Assembly: GCA_900155495.1 (NCBI GenBank)
Contig: FTLJ01000289.1
Location: 1 to 41,462, forward strand
Source: Porogramme epimiltina
Lineage: Eukaryota; Basidiomycota; Agaricomycetes; Polyporales; Polyporaceae
Reading direction: 5' to 3'
DNA length: 41,462 nucleotides
Below the pieces are notes generated by a model, which was not told where the DNA came from, made no database searches, and was given only the letters and a program-made list of their open reading frames with translations. Position numbers and translations under genes: made by a program. Positions within the stretch are counted from its first letter, which is position 1. Every line of letters starts with the position of its first letter. Below, piece by piece: positions 31,938-41,462 of this stretch.

Positions 31938-33827
31938 ATGTCTAAGGTACGAGGTACCTGCTTATTTTACTCGGAGCGTTAGTCACAACCTCATATCTGA
32001 CTCTTGAACACTTCCTAGCTCAACGTAGCCTCGACTCTGAAATGGGTAATTCAGAGGCACCAACTTGAAGACACCATACAGGAGCCTAAGTGCCACCGTG
32101 CATTGCAGACATTTGACATCCTGGAGGCCCTCTTCGAGGTGTTTGACATGACGCTGAGGGAAGATTGCGCCACCTGCACCAGTGCCGCCCTTGTATGCCG
32201 CTCGTTTTCAGAATCAGCTTGCCGCGTCCTTTGGAGTACCCTTCCCAGCCTGATGCCTCTGTGGAGGATCCTCCTGAAGAACCGGGTGCTCCTGTCGTTT
32301 TTCAGGCACAAGAATGACGAAAAGTTGACCCAAGGTAAAGAAGGTATCCTTGCTTCTCGTGTGAGCCGAAGGGTGCGTACCAAAATATGTTACAGTCGAT
32401 CGTTACAATTGTGATAACATTGCCAATATTTACAGATACTCCATACGCAGAGTTACAAAGAGCACCATCGGTGGATGCGGTTCCTTCTATGTTCTGCCAG
32501 AGTCCGCACAATCGGCGTCCCCCATCATCACGACTGTCCTCCCGAAGAGTTCAAGCTCATTTGCACGATCATCAAACACAACGGCGACAGCACATTTCTT
32601 CCGTCGCTACGCAAGCTCTTCTGGGCTCTACGCAATGGAAACGGCCTTCTACCACCTCTATTTGCGCCTCAATCCCTCCACTCACTTCATCTTACTCCAT
32701 CTTACGTCGATCCAGCGGGGATCATTGGAAAGTCTATCCGTCAATTCACCCCATCTATCCGTAGTCTCTCCATACATATCTTTTACCATTTGAAACTCGT
32801 GGACCCCAAGTTACAAGAGTCAGTCGTTGACATAGCTCTCAGCCTCAAGAACTTGGAAAGCTTCATGATACGACAGAGCGACTCCCGGGACCCGTCCCTC
32901 GTTTTTACTCCCTTCGACATCCAACGTCTAGGAAAGTCTCCGACCCTCACATATATTGCCGTCGATATTGCCCCCTTTCAAGGCGCACCGGCCATAATCG
33001 AACTACCTAGGATACGCAAGCTCGAATGCACTGGTCGGATCATCGATATATTGACCTTACTGAAGAAAGTGAAGGCTCCTCTCCTCGACCTGTTGGACCT
33101 TCCGGAAGTAAACGTCTACGCCGCGGCGCACCTCAAGGGTTTCATGAGGGACTTGAGCAATATGTCTTTGGCTAGAACCCTGCAGTCACTTTACCTCTCG
33201 ATCGTTCAGCACTGGGACGGCAGACTTTCCGTCAACCTCTCCACCTTCCTCAAACCGTGCATCAACATGAGCAAACTCGAGAAACTCTACCTCCACAACA
33301 GCATGTGGCGAAACGTCCTATCCAATGACGAAGACATTCGAGAAATCGCGCAATATCTCCCTGATAGTCTCCGATACCTTTCGCTCCCCGATTTCCACTA
33401 TTCCCCGTGGCCATCGTTCACCCTTCTTCGTCACTTTGCACGTCACTGCCCCAATCTTGTTGAGCTAGAGCTCCGCGCTCTCTGTCTCGACTCTCGCATG
33501 TGGCAGCTGCACTACTCCGAAGAAATCAACGAAGATACACATTCACTTCTGGGCTTTTTGAGCAGGAAAGGAGATCACCCGTTGCAGATCCTTCGAACGG
33601 GCGACGTGTTGCGGCGCTCGCTTCCAGATGGGATGGAGCAGGAGGATGTAGAGAAGACCGGGGTGTACCTGAACGCGCTGTTTCCAAACCTGGATTTGGC
33701 CCGGATGCGGGGGCTTCTTGGGAAAGGTCTACCACGAGAGTGCAGAAACTCCGGTTCAGGGTATTACTCGGTGCTGAATGAAGTAGAAGCTGCGCGCGAG
33801 CAGGATAGAAGGAGGGTCGTTGGATAG
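31938..33827 (+). CDS. F-box/LRR-like protein, subfamily D (D3)
   Basis: Exons 31938-31946 (MSK), 32019-32372 and 32436-33827 give 584 residues. It is the most diverged D copy: LQTFDILEALFEVFDMTLRE to CRSFSESACRVLWSTLPSL forms the F-box-like domain, exon 3 has DFHYSPWPSFTLLRHFARHC and HPLQILRTGDVLRRSLPDG near the C-terminus, and the tail SGYYSVLNEVEAAREQDRR matches D1 and D2. Exon structure and intron positions are the same as in D1/D2 although sequence has drifted, which argues for an old duplication and for continued function. It follows D2 directly with no C gene or S spacer between them. Confidence 0.82.
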
Positions 33828-34913
33828 TGACTGTCATGTCCAGCTACTCGTATTGACAAAGCTCGGCTTGATATTCCCTTTCGCTGTACTAGCGGCGGCA
33901 ACTATAAAAAACTGACACGATTTTTCAAGTGGACTTGGGGCGACAAAGAAAAGAGAAGAGGGCCACAACAGACCGGGGATATTGAGTTGGGGACTCATTC
34001 TGAAGCGTCCCTCCAGCCTCAACAAGGTTTCTGCATCATGCGTGGTGCATTCTGCATTCTAGGGTCGCCGTTTGCCCGTTTACCGTCATAGGCCGTTGAT
34101 CCTCTAATCACGGGGGGTCGAGCTCGGGAAAATGCGCTGATTCGAGATGTAGCAATGAACGTAAAGGCCATAGGTACACATAAAGGCGCGTTGGGTACGG
34201 TGTAGTGAGGCGAAATAAATGGCACATAAACACTAAACGGATGGTTGTCACAAGTACATACGAAGGGTGTCGGATTCCCGCAGGCTCCGCATAAGTACCC
34301 TACAATGAAGAGATTATGGGTCAGTTACATGCGAGTGTGGTGTCGGAGGAGAAGCGAATCAGACCAATGCAAAGTTTCAGCATAATGTGTTAAGACAGGG
34401 ATAACTGAATGGCAAGTCTCATCTCTCAAAACAGTCCGGAGGGATGCGCACCAGGAGAGTTGAGTGGCATCACGTTAATGGAGAACCGTTCTCGTGGAGG
34501 TCCGATATGCTCAGTGCTGCGACAGCGAGCAGCGACACATCGTGCCGATATAGACGGGGTGACGAGGCCTGTTGAGAGGATGAAGCGAAGCACGGCGGGG
34601 GTATCTGCGCCGTGATGAAAGCGTTTTCAGTCGGTTGTTGAGGTGGGGAGAGACCTCCGAAAAGCTGGCATTGAAAATTACAGCGGGAGAGATGGGAGGA
34701 GGGAGGAACCTACTCCGATCAGTGTTGTCGAAAAATACATACCAGCGCGGGCGTCTATTCGAGTACGGCGGCCCCTCGATCGCGAGTCTTCGCTCACCAA
34801 TCTGTTTCCATGATGTACTTTTGCCCTTCATCCTCCTTCCGGTACGTTTTCCGTCTCTGCCCGCAGCCGCGCTTGTGCCCACTCCTCCTCTCGCTCGTAC
34901 TGTGCCCCGGATT
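33828..34913. repeat. D3 3' flank with partial spacer S4
   Basis: About 34270-34440 matches the S spacers (gcgaatcag, then aaagt-tc-gca, then the invariant box and tctcat) but the rest of S is missing or too changed to see. The remainder shows no gene. A pyrimidine-rich tract from 34815 leads into the msrA relic. Confidence 0.55.
34389..34408. repeat. Invariant 20-bp box, copy 4 of 4
   Basis: Identical to the boxes in S1-S3 although the flanks here are strongly diverged. Confidence 0.8.
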
Positions 34914-35561
34914 GCGACGCGCGTGTCTGGCTACTTCTGGGACGTGGAGAACATCTTCCTCAAGCACTATCCGCCCGCGCAGAACGAGGGCATCCTCTCC
35001 CTCCCCGTCGGCCACATGATTGAGAAAGCCGACGCGCAAAACCTGGAATACAGCATCCCTCTGCACGGGCGCGACGGAGCGTGCGGAGGCGGTTCGCGTC
35101 GGGTTCGACCCTAGGGTCATGTCGTACGACGAGCTCGTCGGTGCGTAGTTCTTGTTCGGGGTGTTGTGGTGGCTGGAACGCGATGCGGGTTGGCGTGTGG
35201 GCCCGCGCAGAGTTTTTCTACCGCATGCACTACCCGACGGCGGTGAACAGGCAGGGCGGAGACGTCGGTACGCGCGCGGTGGCACCTCCTTGCTTTCTCG
35301 CGCGTCTCATTCGTGCGCTGTTCGGAGCACTACTGCGCCTTCTTCTGCTGCACTTCAAACAGCTCGATTATATGAAGCGCGTCACAGAGGATGCGCAAAA
35401 GAAGCGTTTCGACGCCACAGGCTAGCCTAACTCTGGTTTGCGAGTCAGTAGATCATCACATTGATTGTCGAAGCAGGCCGATGGTGGAAGCAGAAGAGTA
35501 CCTCCAAGAGTATCTGTTCAGGAAACCGGTGGGATATCAATGCTCTACGCACAAGCTTTGA
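34914..35561 (+). pseudogene. msrA: Peptide methionine sulfoxide reductase A (MsrA) relic
   Basis: Pieces of MsrA follow in order: SGYFWDVENIFLKHYPP (family SGCFWG), ILSLPVGHM, EAVRVGFDPRVMSYDELV, EFFYRMHYPTAVNRQGGDVG (family FFYRxHDPTTxNRQGxDxG), MKRVTEDAQKKRF, and EAEEYLQEYLFRKPVGYQC with THKL and a stop at 35559-35561 (family EEYHQQYL...GYxCPTHRL). MsrA repairs oxidised methionine. The catalytic cysteine codon of GCFW is TAC, tyrosine (34932-34934). The frame shifts before EAVRV (about 35080), the TQYRSA(I/F) strand is lost after 35268, and there is a further shift near 35485. Old introns can still be seen (gtgcgt at 35142, acceptor gcgcag before EFFYR). No active enzyme can be made. Confidence 0.85.
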
Positions 35562-35918
35562 TGGTGACGTGTGTGTTGTGTTGTATATATTCTAGCAAAT
35601 GTATGATAAGTCGATGGTGCGAATGACATTTCCGTTTACACAGAAGTCTATGTATGACGTCGCAACCTCATGCCCCTGTCACCCGCACGTGGGCTCTGTC
35701 ATAAGCATTGGTCCTCCATCGATATGATGTGCTTCATGTTCTTCGAGTCTCGACGTTCCTCGGTTTCTGCAACCCCCTAAGCCGACTCTTCTTGGCCTCA
35801 GTCACCTAGTGAGTACTATTTCCATTCAATTAGAAGATTGCATCCGCTGAAATTGCTCTCTCGATCTTGTAGATCGGGCACCTTGCTAGATTCATACAAG
35901 ATCGTGAAGAGTGCCCGC
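35562..35918. other. Promoter region of the F-box/beta-propeller gene
   Basis: AT-richer intergenic DNA of 357 bp. It has no convincing TATA element at the usual distance. The frame of the next gene stays open upstream to 35838 but has no ATG there. Confidence 0.4.
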
Positions 35919-38405
35919 ATGGACCGAATCCGGGTACCCGTTGAAGTTGCGGAGCACATCATAGACTGCCTCGCGGTCGATGTCGTGGCCTTGCGATCAT
36001 GCGCACTCATCTGTCGCTCATGGAACCCCCGAAGCCGCTGCCACCTCTTTTACAGCGTCGCGGTTTCTCCAGAATCTCATCGGTCACCGGATGCACTTGT
36101 CTGCTTATTCCGAAGCCAACCAGAGATACCGTCGATGGTCCAATCCGTCACAGTTTACTGCAGAGTATTAACAGACTCAACGGTACCTCAAACTTCTGTG
36201 CATGACGTCGCTGTTATTGTCCTCTTACCTTATCTCCCCCATCTCACACAATGGCGATTCCGAGGTCCTCAGTACTACCGTACGCGTGTACAGGACAGTG
36301 ACCCATTTATGTTTAGATCGAAAGCCCTGATGTGCCTAGCTCAGTACTCCTGCATTGAAAGCCTCGGGTTCAACTATCTGCGGTTCAATCGTAGGGACCT
36401 CTCGAAAGTTGCATCCTTTTTTCCTCGGCTACAAGATTTGGATTGCAGCACTTGCTGTGGAGACCGCATTTCCACGCATGGCGAAGCGACTCCTAATATC
36501 CAAATTTCTGCAAGCGGATTTCCAAGGAAGACCGAAGTTCAACAACTCGCGGTTAGTCCGTTCTATTTATTCTTAGTTCATTGCCGCAGCCTACTAATCT
36601 ACTACACGGTCGACTGTTAGGCATGGTTTGATTTCCTTCCTATCATCCTCCCCACTGTGAACCTGCTGGCGTTGAGCCGTCTATCACTCCGCCTAGGTGC
36701 ATCTACAGGGGAGACATTTACCACCTTCGAGCATTGTCCAGATGGTGTGTCAGCGTCCCTTTCTCTTTACTCTTCTACAAACTAATTTACTCGTATAGCT
36801 ATGGAGTGGATCTCGAAGTGTAACCATGTTCCTACCATTGCGTTTTCCCTTGGCAGCATCTATACGGGATATGAGAGAAGTCTCAATGCTCTCGGAAACT
36901 TCTTTCACAACATCCCCTCGAAAGTAGCTCTCCAGGAGGTTGCCCTCGAATGCGATTCGGCTTTAAACTTAGATCACAAACTATTGAAGACCCTTCAGCT
37001 AGAGGAATTGATGCTCCGTCTAGTCAGCCAGTCCCGGCTACGTTGCTTCACCATAGAGTTCCCGGACCAGTTCTCCCGGATAAGGTGGCAGCGAACTCTT
37101 CAACGGCAGTTTCCTCAATTGCACGCGAAGGACATCCTGAAGTTTAGGTGCATTGGTGAGCCAAGCAAGGGATGGCGGCCGTCGCACACTGCTGGTTTGC
37201 TGAATGTGTCTACTCTAGATCACGCTTTGGGGTTCGGCATCCGGGACTCTCAGATCTTCCACAAGACCAGGTCAAACGCCACATCATCGGATGGCCAATG
37301 GCACGCTACTGGGCTGGATGGCGGGATTGTTCTACTGTTCGAAGGGAGAGATCTACAACACGCGTACGGACAATGGCGCGGCTATGATTCTCCCGCGGTG
37401 GGACTGGCATTCTCCCCGGACAACAAGTGTTTGGCTGTTATATTCCAACGGAAGAGTGTCCCTCATATACATGACCTCGGAATCTACGACGTCCACGGAG
37501 GAAACAATGTCTTTAAAAAGAAACTTAAGTATACGCACCACATGAACGATCTCGTGTTCTGTGATCCCCATTGTGTCGCCGACTCCGAGGTGAATACCTC
37601 ACCGGAAGTTGAAATTGTCTGGTCTTTAGATGCCAAGCAAGTCACGTTCCCTTTACAAATCCCATACAAGAATGGCTGCCGTGGTCCATTCAGCTACGCC
37701 CGCTACACGTATAATATTCCCGACGAGGCGCTGCGTTTGCTAGAGATCGGGCCGTTCGACGAGGTCCAGTGGACGAAACACAGGGTAGCCTTTTCGCGGG
37801 ACGGCGCTTGGCTTGCGTCCACGTACCCGTCGACCCACAAGAGCAGGCTGCGTGTCTTCAATACCCGAAACGGCGACATCGTCAGGGAGGTGCACTACTT
37901 CTCTCTCAACGGCACAGCCTTCAGCACGAGCGAGGACGAAGAGGCCTGCTTCTTTCTCGAGGACGGCGTGCTCGCGTGCAAACTGTCGTCCTCCCACTTC
38001 CGCCTCACATCCGCTAGACGCAGTTCTAGGGAGGATAGTGTCGCGTCTCCCTACTCTGGCTCCGGGGTGAATGCCGCTTCGGGTCTTGGCGGGGCTGTCA
38101 AACACCCTCCCTGGCACTACGATGCGCCCAACCGGGTGCTGACATGGTATATGGCCGAGGCGGACCTGGGCATCACAACGGCTGACTTCTGGCTTGCCAA
38201 CGAGGATGATGGCCTGGCGCTGGTAGGAATCGGCTGGACGGACGGACGGGCGGAGGTGTTTGACGGGAGGACTGGCGCAAGCGTAGTTGCGAGCCGTGCG
38301 GACGACTTAGCAATCTCCCGCGTGCTGTTTGCGCCGGACGGGAAGACAATATGGTACATGTGCGGAGACGGGAAGATCATCCCGGTGGATGTTCCGCATA
38401 CGTGA
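35919..38405 (+). CDS. F-box protein with divergent WD40-like C-terminal domain
   Basis: Exons 35919-36551, 36621-36744 and 36799-38405 sum to 788 codons, 787 residues. The N-terminus VPVEVAEHIIDCLAVDVVAL with CALICRSWNPRSRCHLFYSV is a standard fungal F-box (VPxEVxExIID...CxLVCRxW). A leucine-rich middle follows. The C-terminal half has repeated strand units with WD40 flavour (VGLAFSPDNKCLAVIF; HRVAFSRDGAWLASTY; ISRVLFAPDGKTIWYMCGDG), so a beta-propeller is likely, although the WD dipeptide itself is absent. Role: probable SCF substrate receptor; substrate unknown. Introns have sites gttagt/ttag (69 bp) and gtgtgt/atag (54 bp). Start chosen at the ATG just before the F-box. It is unrelated in sequence to the A, B and D families. 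Confidence 0.85.
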
Positions 38406-39260
38406 TCCGCATATCCTTTTGACGACCGCCCTGCAGTGGAAGAAGTAAGGCTTTCATATCAGTTATACTCGTCATATGATTTCTCAAATTCCTCTTTTTT
38501 CAGCTCGCCCTCCCCCAAACCTTCGCAACCAACGGCGAATTTTTTACTCTCAAACATTCTCGCATGATAGTCACCCCTCCTCCTTTTATGATACGGTATA
38601 TATCATTCATTGCCGCCTGCGCAGGCAATAGAAGCCATCAATCATACGGTGTGTTGTATGTACAATACGTTGGGGGCGCAGGCGGCCCAGCCGTCAGTGC
38701 GGCCCAATCGTTCATATTGGCGGATGTACAGGTCCGCCCAATTACTTATCCACCAGTAGGTAGACTACACCGCCTACATATGTACATACCGGGTAGTATG
38801 TTCTTTAGCGAGGTGGGGGTGAACGTGTTGTCAGCGACGACAAAATCACCCGACCGAAGAGTGCTTACCAGGCGCCGGCTCCCCGAGAGCTCCGAACGTT
38901 GCTGCCGCACCATTGAAAGTTGCATCATTGCCCTAGAAGAGATTCGTGATGCGACTACGTTAATATGGCGATATTAAGGCGCCTCGGCGCTGATACGCAT
39001 TACTCCGGATGGTCTTGTGGCTGGAACGGATCCAACGCCGTGTGCACAGGTGCTGGGGATGACATAACACTGGCAGTCAGCTCGACAGCCCTAGACTCAC
39101 TATATCTTTCAAAGGATGCAACCAAGCTCGACCCGGAATATGCGTCGTAGGCATTCTGGGCAGCTTGGTCGGCGCCCGACTGGCCTGCGCGAGCCTCACA
39201 CCCATAAGGGATGTTGTATAGTATGTTAATACAGATTTACATGTGCAGGCTTCCCGAACG
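38406..39260. other. Intergenic DNA between two convergent genes, no gene seen
   Basis: Both neighbouring genes end here, so their 3' UTRs should lie in this 855-bp stretch. A 137-codon plus frame (38564-38977) shows no domain and no codon pattern like the neighbours. Confidence 0.45.
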
Positions 39261-40977
39261 TTAGGGAGATATTGGTGTTTTACATTGCTCCACGTCTGAG
39301 GACGTTGGGCTTGCCTGACTCTCCAGATCTCCACCCTCCGTGGACGAATGGGCCTCATTTCGGTCATCCCATAGATCACGTCCATGGTCGTACCGAGTGT
39401 CTATCGACCCAGCCAGAGACCCAACAACGCGTTCGAATACGACGGAGTCGACGTGCGTGCAGTTTGAAGAGACCATTCCGGAAGAGCCTCGATTCGCCGA
39501 TTGAAGGTTCAGCATGAAGCGCGAGATCATGACGGTGGCAATTCTGTGCGACACGAAGTGTTCCGTCAGTACTGACCCGCGATTGGCCCGAGTGATGGCA
39601 TACGGATCAACAAAGTACTTGACGAGGCTTGAGTTGCTTTCGGGATCGTTAATCTGGACCAGAGCGTTCATTCTCGTTATCATCAAGTTTACAAAAATTC
39701 ATATATGCTTACCTCTGCAAGCGTTAAGGAGAGATGGAGGGTATTGATAATGAAAAGTCCGCTATCCAATGTTAGAATTAGCTCAGGAGGACTGTGGACG
39801 CTACAGAATAACATACATGAAGTATATTGTGCCTGGAGAGTCAGCGTAAAGGCGTAAATTAGTTTGTGGAACAAACACACAGAACCGGGTTTACTGACCG
39901 TCGCGTAATAAGACGTTAGAGAGGGTGCTTGCACCCATAATTTTGTCTGAGCGCCCTCTATGAAGTTTCCACCAAGTAACGGTGATCGCCAACATATCCG
40001 AGACTATTAGGGGTGTTCGGGAAATGATAGTGACTATATCGCAGGAAAGCGTCAACAATGATCCCCCAGTTCAAAGATCTCAACTAACGCCTGTTAAGAA
40101 ATGAGATCAGCGAGCGTAGTGGAGAAAGTCACAGGCATACGAACTTTTTGGCGAGCTCTGTGGTTACGTTGTCGATGGCAACCCATTCTCCTGGAGCCTC
40201 TTCTACGACGTATGTGTTTGCAACATGAAACTGCGCTCAGTAGATCTAAGCAATGTGCTGTAGGGGTCATGGGCGTGACTACGTACCACGTTGACGGCAG
40301 GAGTAGACATAGCGAGAATGAAAACCAGCACGCCGATCATCCAATTGCGACTGATAGCATAGGTGCGCAATCCGGAGAACACTAGAGACTGTTAGTCATA
40401 TTTCACGCATCATCTGTGCGGGAGACATACCAGCCCAGAAGACCGGGAGTAAAAGCACAAGAAGGGCTTCACTTTGTGCTATTCCAAGAACGCTAAGAAT
40501 AGACGTGAGTACTAAGCAAGCACGGAACGCTCAATGAACACACGTCTGCGGATTTTCAGTTAGAAGTCTACCCGTACTACGCTGGATGGCCTCCGAAGGA
40601 ACACGCACCGAAGGGGAGTAGTTCTCCGACGGGAGAAACTGGACGGCAGTGACGTATACCCAATAACCCAACGAGAAATACCTGTTCGCCATGAACAGGA
40701 TGACCGCGCCCGTGAGCTTCCCGCGCCAGAAGAGTTCCACCTCTTGACCGAAGGTGATAATGTACTCGTAAAATATTAAAGCTGGATACATTCCGTCAGC
40801 GAAATGTTTGACAGCGTAGAAATGAACACAAACCGTCTACAGCAAGTGCGCAGTATTCCCCCGCCTGACTGAGCATGAGCGATACGTTAGCCGTCATCCA
40901 CTGCAGAACGAAGGTGGCCATACTCACAGGATGGAATATTGTGCGATTATAGCTGCGACATCCTCAGAGGAGGCCAT
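39261..40977 (-). CDS. DUF6533-type multi-pass membrane protein, possibly damaged
   Basis: Exons read from the minus strand: 40977-40928 (MASSEDVAAIIAQYSI), 40868-40834, 40781 to a donor near 40594, a piece ending 40431, 40381-40287, 40230-40141, 40033-39899, 39832-39817 (16 bp), 39761-39713 and 39653-39261. The start matches the DUF6533 domain common in Agaricomycetes: ALIFYEYIITFGQEVELFWR with KLTGAVILFMANRYFSL. Later come membrane segments LVLLLPVFWAVFSGLRTYA, WMIGVLVFILAMSTP and IVSDMLAITVTWW, then LLRDG, GLFIINTLHLSL and a polar tail. The function of the family is unknown. Problems: between the third and fourth pieces the frame expected from the family has a TGA (40533-40531), and the join 40141/40033 is out of frame by my splice sites. 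Either I missed exons or the gene is decaying. Confidence 0.65.
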
Positions 40978-41462
40978 TGTCACAACGCAGGGAAGCGTGG
41001 ACTGGAGCGAGGGGAGTGGTCGCAAGTGCGCAAAGTAAACCCGAGGGGGAACGCCCCGGTTTTCCTCCACCAACACCTGCAAACGCTCGTACCGCGCCGG
41101 CGTTATCAAATTCAAAATGCACGCTGATCATGCGAATTTAGCACCACTTCGCAGCGCTGGCGTTCATCGATGCATCCGGTGGGCGCCAGGAACGAGGCTA
41201 CAAGGGGGGCGCATGGACTAGCGGTGATAGAAAATGACGCTGTTCTCACGGGAGCGCGCCGCCGCTCAGCGATCAGTCAAATACATATCACTCACGCCTT
41301 TCACCGACGTTTTGTCCGGTGTGCACGAATATTGGAGAGCAACGTTATCCTACCCATCTGGCTACACACGCACTGCGTGCGACGCTGGGTATGTCATACA
41401 ACTGCGTGTGTCTGCGAGCTCAACCGTGGCTTCCATGATTGTAATACAAAACCCCACGAACC
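40978..41462. other. Upstream region of the minus-strand DUF6533 gene
   Basis: No gene, repeat or RNA could be recognised. It should hold the promoter of the minus-strand gene; the window ends before any further gene. Confidence 0.35.

Noticed and set aside
12753..33827. Transposable element as the cause of the array
   Set aside because: No reverse transcriptase, transposase, terminal repeats or target-site duplications were seen at the copy borders.
38564..38977. 137-codon plus frame between convergent genes
   Set aside because: No domain, no codon pattern like the neighbours, and it lies where 3' UTRs are expected.

Overview
The window looks like nuclear DNA of a filamentous basidiomycete (Agaricomycetes; my guess is Polyporales). 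The grounds are GC-rich coding sequence cut by many 46-90 bp GT-AG introns, a GATA zinc-finger regulator with split fingers, local families of F-box proteins with LRR-like tails, a DUF6533-type multi-pass membrane protein, and no operons or bacterial signals. All gene models were spliced by eye from reading frame, splice consensus and comparison between copies in the window.

Layout. (1) 1-4433: a GC-rich promoter and an 8-exon gene for an 830-residue transcription factor with an AreA/Gaf1-like N-terminal motif, two GATA fingers and a C-terminal HPPM repeat. (2) 4434-12752: about 8.3 kb with no gene I can support. It holds a 1.4-kb pyrimidine-rich tract, a cluster of GATA-core motifs, a cluster of the palindrome CCATATGG and GC-rich low-complexity DNA. 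(3) 12753-33827: a 21-kb array of related genes in the order A1-B1-S1-C1/A2-B2-S2-C2-D1-S3-C3-D2-D3. A, B and D are three subfamilies of F-box/LRR-like proteins. C is a secreted glycoside-hydrolase-like gene. S is a recurring spacer. (4) 34270-35561: a partial fourth spacer and a wrecked methionine sulfoxide reductase A gene whose catalytic cysteine codon now reads tyrosine. (5) 35919-38405: an intact F-box gene with a divergent beta-propeller-like tail. (6) 39261-40977 on the minus strand: a DUF6533-type membrane protein gene, possibly damaged.

In the array, A1, B2, D1, D2 and D3 have continuous spliced reading frames. They would give five divergent substrate adapters of the SCF ubiquitin-ligase type (established for F-box proteins in general, inferred here). 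B1 carries one nonsense codon. All three C genes are broken, each by different lesions. A2 is a truncated piece of an A gene fused to the 5' part of C1. The locus therefore looks like a birth-and-death cluster in which F-box paralogs are kept and diversify while the linked secreted enzyme is lost again and again. The most unusual small-scale signals are a 20-bp sequence identical in all four spacers, 9-bp first coding exons in the D genes, a 12-bp exon inside the second GATA finger, and the C1/A2 recombination joint.
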